DNA from: a virus
Length of the DNA: 23,289 nucleotides
Direction: 5' to 3' (one strand)
Virus record (IMG/VR): IMGVR_UViG_3300046804_001501
Span: 1 to 23,289 of that record
Below the pieces are notes generated by a model, which made no database searches, had not been told where the DNA came from, and was given only the letters and a program-made list of their open reading frames with translations. Position 1 is the first letter of the stretch, and each line of letters starts with the position of its first letter. Shown here piece after piece: positions 8,170 through 14,319 of this stretch. Both the position numbers and the translations under genes were made by a program.

Positions 8170-8901
8170 ATGGGTATACCGAAAATTGATTTGCCGACTT
8201 ATAAAATTAGAATTGAATCTATTGATAAAGAGATAACATTTCGTCCCTTTGTTGTTAAAGAAGAAAAGATTCTTTTAATGGCATTGGAATCAAGAGATTA
8301 CCAAACAAGTTTAGACGCAATAAAACAAATTATTAACAATTGTGTTCTAGATAAGATTGATGTTGAATCGTTACCTTTATATGAGATTGAGTATCTGTTT
8401 CTGAATCTAAGAGCCAGATCAATTGGCGAAATTGTATCGTTGGAATATGTTTGTGAAAACACAATAGATTTGCCTGAAGGAAAGAGAAAGTGTAAGGGAA
8501 AGATGGAATTAGACATAGATCTACTAAAGGTAGCCTATGAACATAAACCATCTAACAATATCGTATCTTTAACCAATACAGTTGGTATGAAATTAAATTA
8601 TCCAACTATTGAAATTTCAAAGGTCCTTGTTGAAAAACTTAACACTAAAGATGCACCAACAGAGATTATTAAACAATGCACTGAGTATCTTTATGATGAG
8701 AATCAAGTTTATAAAATAGAAGAAATGCAGCAAGGTGAGTTTGATGCATTTGTAGATAATTTAACAACTGAGCAATTTAAAAAGATTAAGAAATTCTTTT
8801 TAGATATGCCAATTTTAAGATATGAGAATCAATTAGTTTGCGGTAAGTGTAATAAAACACATACTGTCAGACTGGAGGGTCTCCTCGATTTTTTCGTATA
8901 A
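8170..8901 (+). CDS. 26: Baseplate hub assembly protein gp26
   Basis: The 243-residue product has gp26 signatures: an N-terminal LPTYKIRI strand, ITFRPFVVKEEKILLMALES, IINNCVLDKIDVESLPLYEIEY and FLNLRARSIGE. Cysteines C107, C121, C227 and C230 (the last two as CGKC) could form a zinc site. T4 gp26 is a non-structural hub assembly factor. The ATG follows GGAG by 8 nt. The gene ends with GAT TTT TTC GTA TAA; the embedded heptamer T TTT TTC is a canonical -1 slippery site, and the -1 frame continues as the gp51-like segment. This resembles lambda G/GT, where a short tail chaperone is extended by frameshifting just before the tape-measure gene. Confidence 0.88.
   Translation: MGIPKIDLPTYKIRIESIDKEITFRPFVVKEEKILLMALESRDYQTSLDAIKQIINNCVLDKIDVESLPLYEIEYLFLNLRARSIGEIVSLEYVCENTIDLPEGKRKCKGKMELDIDLLKVAYEHKPSNNIVSLTNTVGMKLNYPTIEISKVLVEKLNTKDAPTEIIKQCTEYLYDENQVYKIEEMQQGEFDAFVDNLTTEQFKKIKKFFLDMPILRYENQLVCGKCNKTHTVRLEGLLDFFV
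8889..8895 (+). promoter_or_regulatory. Probable -1 programmed frameshift heptamer (T TTT TTC)
   Basis: It lies in frame with gp26 as X-XXY-YYZ, two codons before the gp26 stop. A -1 slip keeps UUU/UUC pairing with Phe-tRNA and joins residue F242 to 66 further residues, giving a 308-residue gp26-gp51 fusion. I found no convincing downstream stem-loop by eye. Confidence 0.7.
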
Positions 8902-9095
8902 GCCTTCGTAATGAGAATTTGAAAACATACTTTACAACAAATTTTGCTTTAATGCAACACCATGGATATAGTTTGAGTGAGTTAGAACAAATGCTTCCAT
9001 GGGAAAGAGCAACGTATGTTTCATTGGTGGCACAACATGTGAAAGAGGAAAATGATAGGTTAAGAGAACGACAAATGCAGAGAAAGAATAAATGA
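8895..9095 (+). CDS. 51: gp51-like hub assembly segment, expressed by -1 frameshift from gp26
   Basis: The -1 frame gives 66 residues after the slip: RISLRNENLKTYFTTNF, then ALMQHHGYSLSELEQMLPWE, RATYVSLVAQHV and a charged helical tail. The ALMQHH-x-YSL-ELE-MLPWER-TYV pattern is what I recognise from gp51-like hub catalysts. The conserved block begins before the first in-frame ATG (8952), and the possible TTG at 8919 has no ribosome site, so independent initiation is unlikely. The stop overlaps the next ATG (9092) by ATGA. T4 gp51 is 249 residues, so this is only a short core. Confidence 0.65.
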   Translation, partial: RISLRNENLKTYFTTNFALMQHHGYSLSELEQMLPWERATYVSLVAQHVKEENDRLRERQMQRKNK

Positions 9096-10375
9096 TCAAA
9101 GGTCAATCAGAGTTTGAATCGCCTTTTGCAATGAAAGGCGACGAGCTGCGAAATGGATTCGCCAAGCGATTTGGTGGTGGATACGTTGGCGCATCTGATA
9201 TAATGAGTTCATTTAAAATGGACACTGAAGATATTGTTAAAAATATCATTGGATCTGATACCAAAGATATTAATAATATGATATCATCTGCAATTAACGA
9301 TAAAATTGGAGAAGCAACTCAAGAGCCAGCATCAACATATGCAAAATCTTCTGATGCAACTAATACAACAAACACTCCAGGATTCTCAGCACCATTTAAT
9401 CTAGACAGTATACAAGAAGCAATTCAGAAAACATATAATTCTGGTGCTCAAGACCCAACTATTCAGAACGCTGCTGCTGCGCTATCAACAACAGATAGCG
9501 GGATTACAAATGGATTAGATGGATTGATGTATAATCCAGATTTAATGAATTTTGATCCAGGTAATTTAGGATTTAGTCCAACAATTCCTTCAATAATACC
9601 AGATACGCTTCCTGATAATATTTTAGAGCAGTTACAACAGCAACCGATTGAGCCATCAACTCTACCTACAATTGATCAACCACCAATTCAGGAACCACCT
9701 CCAACTGTCAAAGATGTTGGAACAACTTCTGCGATCAATCAACAATTTAATGATACACTAGATGAAATGTTTGATGAGATTGAAGACATTCAAGTTATGG
9801 GGCAAACTCAAAGTGATGCAATCGATGATATATCAGATGAAATTGAAAGCATCAATGTAAATGGAAACACATTGACTGAAGAGATTGAAGATATTAGTGT
9901 AGATGGCAAGACTGATCAAAAGTCACTTCGCAAGGTTGAGAAAGACGTTGAGCAATTGACGGAAGACTCTGAAGATGATTCAAATGATCCTTGGGAAAAA
10001 TTCAAAGCATTATATGCAGATTTCTATGGCGGGAAAAATGCTGGTGCGATATTAAGAGAAGTTAAGGCAAGAGAAAATGGATATGGTCCATCTGATCTTG
10101 AGCCAACTCCATTAAATGGAATGTCATCCGACACAAGAGATATACTTAACGCTAAAAAAGAAAAGGATGATCTTCGTGCTTCTTCTATGAATAGAAATCA
10201 AAAACAAACGGATAAATCAGATAGAGCTGCTCCAATTATTATCAACAATAACAAAGCAATTACTGCAAAAACAAGTGATAATAAAACTGGTAGAGTATTT
10301 GCTGATGAGAGCACGTTCAATAGACTATCAACTGCTGACTCCAATCATCCACAATATATGGGATATGGTAGATAA
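9092..10375 (+). CDS. Structural protein in the tape-measure position, unrecognised family
   Basis: A 427-residue acidic, hydrophilic protein with no membrane segment. Residues 1-75 are partly helical; 78-135 are Ser/Thr/Ala-rich; 160-210 are Pro-rich and probably disordered. Residues 229-274 carry three units of E-I-E-[DS]-I-x-V-x-G-x-T, echoing the gp48/gp54 repeats. The end has APIIINNNKAIT followed by a Gly/Tyr terminus (QYMGYGR). It starts by ATGA coupling to the gp51-like segment. In many phages the gene directly after a frameshifted chaperone pair is the tape measure, so it may replace T4 gp29. Against this, it is short and not strongly helical. Another hub or tube-lumen protein is the alternative. 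Confidence 0.55.
   Translation: MIKGQSEFESPFAMKGDELRNGFAKRFGGGYVGASDIMSSFKMDTEDIVKNIIGSDTKDINNMISSAINDKIGEATQEPASTYAKSSDATNTTNTPGFSAPFNLDSIQEAIQKTYNSGAQDPTIQNAAAALSTTDSGITNGLDGLMYNPDLMNFDPGNLGFSPTIPSIIPDTLPDNILEQLQQQPIEPSTLPTIDQPPIQEPPPTVKDVGTTSAINQQFNDTLDEMFDEIEDIQVMGQTQSDAIDDISDEIESINVNGNTLTEEIEDISVDGKTDQKSLRKVEKDVEQLTEDSEDDSNDPWEKFKALYADFYGGKNAGAILREVKARENGYGPSDLEPTPLNGMSSDTRDILNAKKEKDDLRASSMNRNQKQTDKSDRAAPIIINNNKAITAKTSDNKTGRVFADESTFNRLSTADSNHPQYMGYGR
9776..9913 (+). repeat. Three I-x-V-x-G-x-T peptide units
   Basis: EIEDIQVMGQT, EIESINVNGNT and EIEDISVDGKT lie at residues 229-274 of the 427-aa protein. The core matches the repeats of gp48 and gp54-like proteins, though the flanks differ. 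Confidence 0.65.
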
Positions 10376-10398
10376 AAAAAGGCGCACCGAAGTGCGCC
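10374..10398 (-). terminator. Rho-independent terminator of gene 32 with UUCG tetraloop
   Basis: On the minus strand the order is GGCGCAC, TTCG, GTGCGCC, then seven T. The 7-bp stem closes a C(UUCG)G loop, the hairpin type first described downstream of T4 gene 32. The plus-strand structural run ends at the same place but lacks a U-tract on its side, so the site mainly serves the minus strand. Confidence 0.92.
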
Positions 10399-10427
10399 TG
10401 AAAACATCTACGGTTTTCTAATCGAAA

Positions 10428-11327
10428 TTACTCAGCAGCCAGCTTCTCGAAGAATGCCATATCGTCATCATCAGAGACGCTGACATCTTCAGCAGTTACC
10501 TTCTTGGCTGGAGCAGAACGAACGACAGGAGCAGAAACTTCCTCATCTTCGATCTTACGCGCAGACGCAGCAGTTGCGCCACCAGCACCAAGAACTTTAT
10601 CTAACTTCGCCTTCAACTCATCGTAAGACTTGAAGTTTTCTGGCTTCAAGAAATCCTTGAGTGAGTGTGCAGACTTCCAGACCTTTTCAATCTTCTCGTC
10701 TTCACCATCAAACAATGGAGCAGGAGTATCAAACTCTGACTTGTCATAGTTACGATAACCTTCGACGTTACGAATTTTAATCTTGAAGTTAGCACCCTTC
10801 CAGAAATCAAAGGGATTCATTGGCTTCTCATCTTCAAATTGTGGTTCGAGTTGTTCCTTGATCTTATCAAAGATTTTCTTACCAAACTTGTAGAGGAATA
10901 CCTTACCTTCGTTCTGCGGACGCTTGGCGTCAGAGATGACAAGCACATTTGCGATGTACGTCAACTTGCGCTTTTGCTTGCGAGCAATTTCCTTGTTGGC
11001 TTCAATGCCAGAATTCCAAAGAACTGTATTATGCTCAGAGACTGGGTCAGTCTTGCCAAGAGTTGTGAGAGAATTCTCAATGTACCAACCACCTGGACCT
11101 TGGAAACCGTGCGACCAGATTTGAACCCACGGTAGACCGTCTTCACCGTCAACAGCTGGCGTATCAAGAAAACGAATAACTGCGTATCCGTTGCCAGCAG
11201 CGTCAACTTCAGGTTGCCAGAAACGCTCATCTGCGCCTTTGCCACCACTATTACCACCTGCAGATTGTTCAACTGCTTTCTTTAACTTATCAAGGGACGA
11301 ACCCTTCTTTAGACTAGATAGTGTCAT
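10428..11327 (-). CDS. 32: Single-stranded DNA-binding protein gp32, lacking the zinc cysteines
   Basis: A 299-residue homologue of T4 gp32. It has a basic N-terminal cooperativity region (LKKGSSLDKLKKAVEQ), an OB-fold core (YAVIRFLDTP, WVQIWSHGF, KRKLTYIANVLVISDAKRP, NEGKVFLYKFGKKIFDKI, FWKGANFKIKI, GYRNYDKSEF) and an acidic tail (SVSDDDDMAFFEKL) of the kind that recruits replication partners. In T4 a zinc is held by H64, C77, C87 and C90; here the C-P-V-C pair reads D94-P-V-S97, so the zinc site appears lost. The ATG follows GGAG by 8 nt. gp32 coats ssDNA in replication and recombination and works with gp59, encoded immediately upstream as in T4. Confidence 0.95.
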   Translation of the reverse strand: MTLSSLKKGSSLDKLKKAVEQSAGGNSGGKGADERFWQPEVDAAGNGYAVIRFLDTPAVDGEDGLPWVQIWSHGFQGPGGWYIENSLTTLGKTDPVSEHNTVLWNSGIEANKEIARKQKRKLTYIANVLVISDAKRPQNEGKVFLYKFGKKIFDKIKEQLEPQFEDEKPMNPFDFWKGANFKIKIRNVEGYRNYDKSEFDTPAPLFDGEDEKIEKVWKSAHSLKDFLKPENFKSYDELKAKLDKVLGAGGATAASARKIEDEEVSAPVVRSAPAKKVTAEDVSVSDDDDMAFFEKLAAE

Positions 11328-11396
11328 TTGTATTACTCCGTATTGCGATGTATGAATTGTATTAACGACTTATCCACTTTCTTCATTACCATATTA
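11328..11396 (-). other. Gene 32 leader
   Basis: An AT-rich 69-nt gap between gp59 and gp32 with a GGAG ribosome site. A TATATAAT stretch at the gp59 end (about 11395-11402) could be a -10 element, but I see no good -35. Autogenous control sites of gp32 are usually unstructured A/U-rich leaders, which fits the composition but proves nothing. Confidence 0.3.
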
Positions 11397-12005
11397 TTAT
11401 ATAGTATTCTCATCAGCAAGTAAAGCCTTCTTCGTTAGCAATTTATACTTACTGACATCCACATTCAAGAATGCTCCGTATTTACGGATTTTTCTTGAAA
11501 TCTTGGGATAGATAATATCATCGCTGATCTTTTTATCCCAGATACGAACAAAGTCGAAGATGTTATTGAGGATTACCATCGTCTCAAGTGTTACTTCTTT
11601 TTGTAAAAATAACACTAACAGTTTTGGAAACTGCCCATCTTCGACCTTAAACAAATCGTTGAATTCTTTTGGATTGGGGCAAATCCTATTAAGATCTTCA
11701 ACATAAACTCGACTCATCGAGTCTGTTATTCTTTTCCATTCTGCGTAAGTGCTTTCGGCTTCTTCTTCAAGAAGTGATTTAGTCCAATTGCTGTCACTGT
11801 GTACAAAATTAGCAACCAGAAAACTAACCATTTCGTCGTCACGATATTTTCTCGCTAGTCTATGAAATAGAAATTTATCTCTACGTTTTTCGAATGCTTC
11901 TATAGAAACGCGAGTTTTGCCATCATATTGAAAGAAGTTATATCCCTCAGTGGAGAAATGTAACTTAATGGCTTGATACATGCAGTATAGATCATATCCT
12001 CTCAT
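11397..12005 (-). CDS. 59: Helicase loader gp59
   Basis: The 202-residue protein aligns with T4 gp59: GYDLYCMYQAIKLHF with YNFFQYDGKTRVS and EKRRDKFLFHRLARKY (T4 has YKLYLMIKQHM, KYNWCMRVS, QKRRDKYFFQKL), then LVANFVHSDSNW and a C-terminal helical half. gp59 loads gp41 helicase on gp32-coated forks. The start overlaps the gp33 stop (ATGA). The order 33-59-32 is the same as in T4. Confidence 0.92.
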   Translation of the reverse strand: MRGYDLYCMYQAIKLHFSTEGYNFFQYDGKTRVSIEAFEKRRDKFLFHRLARKYRDDEMVSFLVANFVHSDSNWTKSLLEEEAESTYAEWKRITDSMSRVYVEDLNRICPNPKEFNDLFKVEDGQFPKLLVLFLQKEVTLETMVILNNIFDFVRIWDKKISDDIIYPKISRKIRKYGAFLNVDVSKYKLLTKKALLADENTI

Positions 12006-12223
12006 AGAGGCAGTCGACTTCCTCGTGGCAAAAATCTTAGTTCCATTGCCTCACCTTCAATAATGCTCTTAAGAGATTCATTGATCATTGTTGCAGCGAT
12101 TTCAATCTCAAGATTATTTCGCTCACAGTAAGTTGTGATTGCATCCATGTGATCAATCTTTTCTTTCAGAGCAATCTCCATGATCATCATAGAGAAATTA
12201 TTCTTTTCTTCGCGACTTGCCAT
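12002..12223 (-). CDS. 33: Late transcription coactivator gp33
   Basis: A 73-residue protein. MDAITTYCERNNLEIEIAATMI matches the T4 gp33 core (YLEATTAFLEENSIPETQFAKFI), followed by a KSIIEGEA-x-x-LRFLPR segment. In T4, gp33 bridges the RNA polymerase beta flap and the sliding clamp at late promoters. I place the start at ATG 12221-12223, just after the guaC stop and with a weak GAG site, rather than 18 nt upstream inside guaC. The T4 C-terminal clamp-binding LDFLL is not seen; the end is RGSRLPL. Confidence 0.82.
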   Translation of the reverse strand: MASREEKNNFSMMIMEIALKEKIDHMDAITTYCERNNLEIEIAATMINESLKSIIEGEAMELRFLPRGSRLPL

Positions 12224-12224
12224 A

Positions 12225-13247
12225 TTAGATCTCATAAGCATTCAGGGAATTATTCAGTTGCTGAGTGACGCGAACAAATGTCGCACGCTTACTCAGTTCT
12301 TTCAATTCACCTGCTCCAATATATGTACATGCAGAACGTAAACCACCCAAAATATCAGAGAGCGTTTTAGATACTGCTCCACGATAAGGAATCTCCACAG
12401 TCTTGCCTTCGGATGCTCTATAGTTTGCAACACCACCATTATGTAAATCCATAGCAGTGTCAGAACTCATACCATAGAATTTATTACCACCAAGTGAACT
12501 GGCGCCACCTTCTTTGTGACCTGCAAGCATTGACCCTAGCATCACAAAATCGGCACCCGCAGCAAATGCTTTCACAACGTCTCCAGGAACGGAACACCCT
12601 CCATCCGCTATAATGTGACCCTTGAGACCATGAGCGGCATCAGCACACTCTATAACCGCACTCAACTGCGGGTAGCCGATTCCTGTCATTTTGCGAGTAG
12701 TGCAAACTGAACCAGGACCAATACCAACTTTCACAACGTCAACACCTGCGAGAATTAATTCCTCAGTCATCTCTGGCGTGACAACATTACCTGCCATTAA
12801 CAAAACGTATGGATAACGATCACGAAACTTATAAACAAAATCAACAAACTGTTGCGTATATCCATTCGCAACGTCGATACAGACAGGTATATGTTTATTG
12901 CCTACTATATTATAGACATTATCAAACTTTGACAAGTCTTTATCTGATATTCCCAATGAATAAATCGAACTATTCAGTTTCTGTTTGAATCGTTCGATTA
13001 ACTCTACATCAGGAATATGTTTAGTCAGTGCGACCATGCACTTGTGTTTGTCCAGTTCTTCATCCATCTGAAGAGTACCAACGCCATCCATGTTAGCAGC
13101 AATAATTGGGACTCCGCGCCACTCATTGCCGCTGCGGAATTTAAATGTACGTTCTAATATTACTGCACTTCTTGTTGCTATCGTTGATCGTTTAGGAGTT
13201 ATCAAAACATCTTTATAATCAAGTTTCACATCTTCAAGTATTCGCAT
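12225..13247 (-). CDS. guaC: GMP reductase
   Basis: The 340-residue protein aligns end to end with E. coli Gua[62 protein letters not shown] with catalytic Cys182, [53 protein letters not shown] and [15 protein letters not shown]. It uses NADPH to turn GMP into IMP. The short [17 protein letters not shown] region and absence of CBS domains favour GuaC over IMP dehydrogenase. The ATG at 13247 is chosen because it aligns with the E. coli N-terminus and has GAGAG upstream; an upstream ATG lies inside the sleB-like gene. It sits directly before the 33-59-32 block, 1 nt after the previous stop. It is probably host-derived and may shift purines toward adenine for an AT-rich genome. Confidence 0.95.
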   Translation of the reverse strand: MRILEDVKLDYKDVLITPKRSTIATRSAVILERTFKFRSGNEWRGVPIIAANMDGVGTLQMDEELDKHKCMVALTKHIPDVELIERFKQKLNSSIYSLGISDKDLSKFDNVYNIVGNKHIPVCIDVANGYTQQFVDFVYKFRDRYPYVLLMAGNVVTPEMTEELILAGVDVVKVGIGPGSVCTTRKMTGIGYPQLSAVIECADAAHGLKGHIIADGGCSVPGDVVKAFAAGADFVMLGSMLAGHKEGGASSLGGNKFYGMSSDTAMDLHNGGVANYRASEGKTVEIPYRGAVSKTLSDILGGLRSACTYIGAGELKELSKRATFVRVTQQLNNSLNAYEI

Positions 13248-13248
13248 A

Positions 13249-13878
13249 TCAACTCTCTTTGTAGAACAAATGTCGACCAATTTTCTTTACAAATTCTTTC
13301 GTTTGCTTCCAGTTAGGATTGACATAATCCGCATGAAAGTATAACGCACCATCCATTGTACCGTAGTTTCGTTTAGAAATCAATATATTCTGAGCAATTT
13401 TTTGTGCTTCTTTGTATTCAGATTTCGAGCGAATTGCTTTGTCATCTTGGCAAACCCAAGAGAACTGGCAAACACCATTGCGCTTTTGCTTTACTACTGC
13501 ACAAACAGATCGAGCAAATCCTTCTTTGACTCGATTGAGTGTGACAGTAGCAACGGCAATTTTACCAGCAGTTGATTCTGATCTTGCCTCGAAATAGATA
13601 TTCTGAGCAAGACACTCAACCTCTCGTAAAACTGCTTGTTGTTTGTCAAAACTTAAACTGAGGAACTCTACTTGATGCGAAAGTAGATCTAGTTCATTAG
13701 CAAGCGCAATGCTTGTTGCTTGTTGGGCTTCATACTGTTGCATTGCACGATGTTGTACAGTGAAAGGTACATACATTGTGAAGAAAATAAATGCAAACAA
13801 CCCACCGAATCTAATGAACAAATTATGGTTGCGATCAAAAAAGTTTTCTACATCACGAAGTAAATTTACTGCATTCAT
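13249..13878 (-). CDS. Membrane-anchored SleB-type cell-wall hydrolase, candidate endolysin
   Basis: A 209-residue protein. Residues 20-40 ([20 protein letters not shown]) form one membrane segment, followed by a helical stretch with coiled-coil character at 45-85. Residues 87-207 match the SleB/Hydrolase_2 family (PF07486): [15 protein letters not shown] with probable catalytic Glu97, [16 protein letters not shown]-x-Q, CQFSW, the [14 protein letters not shown] stretch and a GRHLFY end. The family cleaves peptidoglycan. The anchor would hold the enzyme on the periplasmic side, as in signal-anchor endolysins. The ATG is preceded by GGAGGAAAC, the strongest ribosome site in this block. It lies just downstream of the tmRNA. 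Confidence 0.85.
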   Translation of the reverse strand: MNAVNLLRDVENFFDRNHNLFIRFGGLFAFIFFTMYVPFTVQHRAMQQYEAQQATSIALANELDLLSHQVEFLSLSFDKQQAVLREVECLAQNIYFEARSESTAGKIAVATVTLNRVKEGFARSVCAVVKQKRNGVCQFSWVCQDDKAIRSKSEYKEAQKIAQNILISKRNYGTMDGALYFHADYVNPNWKQTKEFVKKIGRHLFYKES

Positions 13879-13901
13879 GTTGTTTCCTCCATTATTGCAG
13901 T

Positions 13902-13933
13902 GGAAAGAAAAGAGTGGTGGTTCGCACCACCAC
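13902..13933 (-). terminator. Hairpin at the tmRNA 3' end, possible terminator or processing signal
   Basis: Minus strand: GTGGTGG, TGCGAA loop, CCACCAC, then TCTTTTCTTTCC. The stem is 7 bp and GC-rich; the tract after it is pyrimidine- but not purely U-rich. It may end the tmRNA transcript or partly attenuate readthrough into the hydrolase gene. Confidence 0.5.
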
Positions 13934-13936
13934 CCC

Positions 13937-13970
13937 TGACCTTTCTGTTACCAAGCGGTCAACTCTGGTA
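13937..13970 (-). other. H-type pseudoknot after the tag
   Basis: On the minus strand, TACCA (13970-13966), TGACC (13961-13957), TGGTA (13953-13949) and GGTCA (13941-13937) pair in the interleaved order a-b-a'-b'. Both stems are 5 bp and perfect. tmRNAs normally carry pseudoknots after the tag. Confidence 0.75.
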
Positions 13971-13984
13971 TTCTTATACTGCAA

Positions 13985-14026
13985 TTAAGCAGCAAGAGCC
14001 ATTTCGTAAACATCATCGTTTGCGTT
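13985..14026 (-). other. tmRNA proteolysis-tag reading frame
   Basis: TAGTA (14031-14027) matches the UAGUC that fixes the resume codon in E. coli tmRNA. Direct alignment gives a tag NANDDVYEMALAA; starting at the GCA gives ANDDVYEMALAA. Either way the frame and the ALAA degron end, recognised by ClpX in this tag family, are the same, followed by TAA. Confidence 0.88.
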
Positions 14027-14109
14027 TACTAGGTTTGCGCTGATTAAGTCAGTCGCCTCACTGGTAGCCGTCAGGTTATTACTTGCCCCGTCGAAGCCAT
14101 TACATCCCC

Positions 14110-14160
14110 GTAGATAGCCACCACGTACATTGCTGCAGAGGTGGTGGGCATATTGATATT
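14110..14160 (-). ncRNA. Internal transcribed spacer of the permuted tmRNA
   Basis: 51 nt join the CCA end to the GGGG 5' end. They fold into a stem of CCACCAC (minus strand, about 14142-14136) with GTGGTGG. Removal would give the two-piece mature RNA. Confidence 0.85.
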
Positions 14161-14221
14161 TGGTGGAGATGGTGGGAGTCGAACCCACGTCCGAAACACC
14201 TTTAGCTGTCAGTTTACTACC
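14161..14221 (-). ncRNA. tmRNA acceptor piece with T-arm and CCA
   Basis: This 3' half of the tRNA-like domain contains the conserved TTTCGGACGTGGGTTCGA stretch also found at the end of one-piece tmRNAs. CCA is encoded at 14163-14161. The 31-aa peptide gene ends at 14223, immediately before it. Confidence 0.92.
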
Positions 14222-14222
14222 A

Positions 14223-14318
14223 TTATTCGAAAAGATCTTCAATAAAATCAACAATTAAAAGTGATGAGTATAAAATTCCAACGACAATACCACAACACTT
14301 CCAAAACAAGATCCACAT
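14223..14318 (-). CDS. 31-residue single-span membrane peptide
   Basis: ATG 14318-14316 opens a 31-codon frame: MWILFWKCCGIVVGILYSSL, then LIVDFIEDLFE and stop. Residues 2-24 are a continuous hydrophobic segment and the end is acidic. A good ribosome site (AGGA, 5 nt upstream) overlaps the preceding stop, which supports real translation despite the small size. I do not recognise a family. Location next to the tmRNA and upstream of a cell-wall hydrolase allows a holin-like or envelope role, but this is only a guess. Confidence 0.6.
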   Translation of the reverse strand: MWILFWKCCGIVVGILYSSLLIVDFIEDLFE

Positions 14319-14319
14319 A

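Larger units (their letters stand above)
13894..13985. repeat. Perfect 8-bp inverted repeat ATTGCAGT/ACTGCAAT
   Basis: The arms at 13894-13901 and 13978-13985 enclose the pseudoknot and the 3' hairpin; one arm touches the tag stop codon. They could form a long-range helix closing the 3' domain of the tmRNA. Confidence 0.6.
13914..14225 (-). ncRNA. ssrA: Circularly permuted (two-piece) tmRNA encoded by the phage
   Basis: Read on the minus strand, the acceptor half comes first: GGUAGU (14221-14216), then the 5-bp T-stem GTGGG with TTCGACT loop and CCCAC (14188-14172), the 3' acceptor strand CATCTCC (14171-14165) and encoded ACCA (14164-14161). A 51-nt hairpin spacer follows, then the 5' half begins GGGGATG (14109-14103), pairing all 7 bases with CATCTCC and placing G3 opposite U, the alanyl-tRNA synthetase identity pair. 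It continues with the GGCTTCGACGGGG D-loop analogue. The tag frame ends at TAA 13987-13985 and reads ANDDVYEMALAA, close to E. coli ANDENYALAA. A pseudoknot follows. ACCT/AGGT and GCTACC/GGTAGT can pair between the halves as helix P2. tmRNA with host SmpB rescues stalled ribosomes and tags the product for ClpXP. Outer ends are approximate. Confidence 0.93.

Noticed and set aside
8952-9095. Separate gp51-like gene starting at ATG 8952
   Set aside because: The start has no ribosome site and would remove the conserved N-terminal part; the frameshift model explains the full open frame.
13985-14254. An 89-residue minus-strand frame ending in NANDDVYEMALAA
   Set aside because: It runs through the tmRNA acceptor stem, spacer and tag; only the last 12-13 codons are meaningful, as the tmRNA tag.
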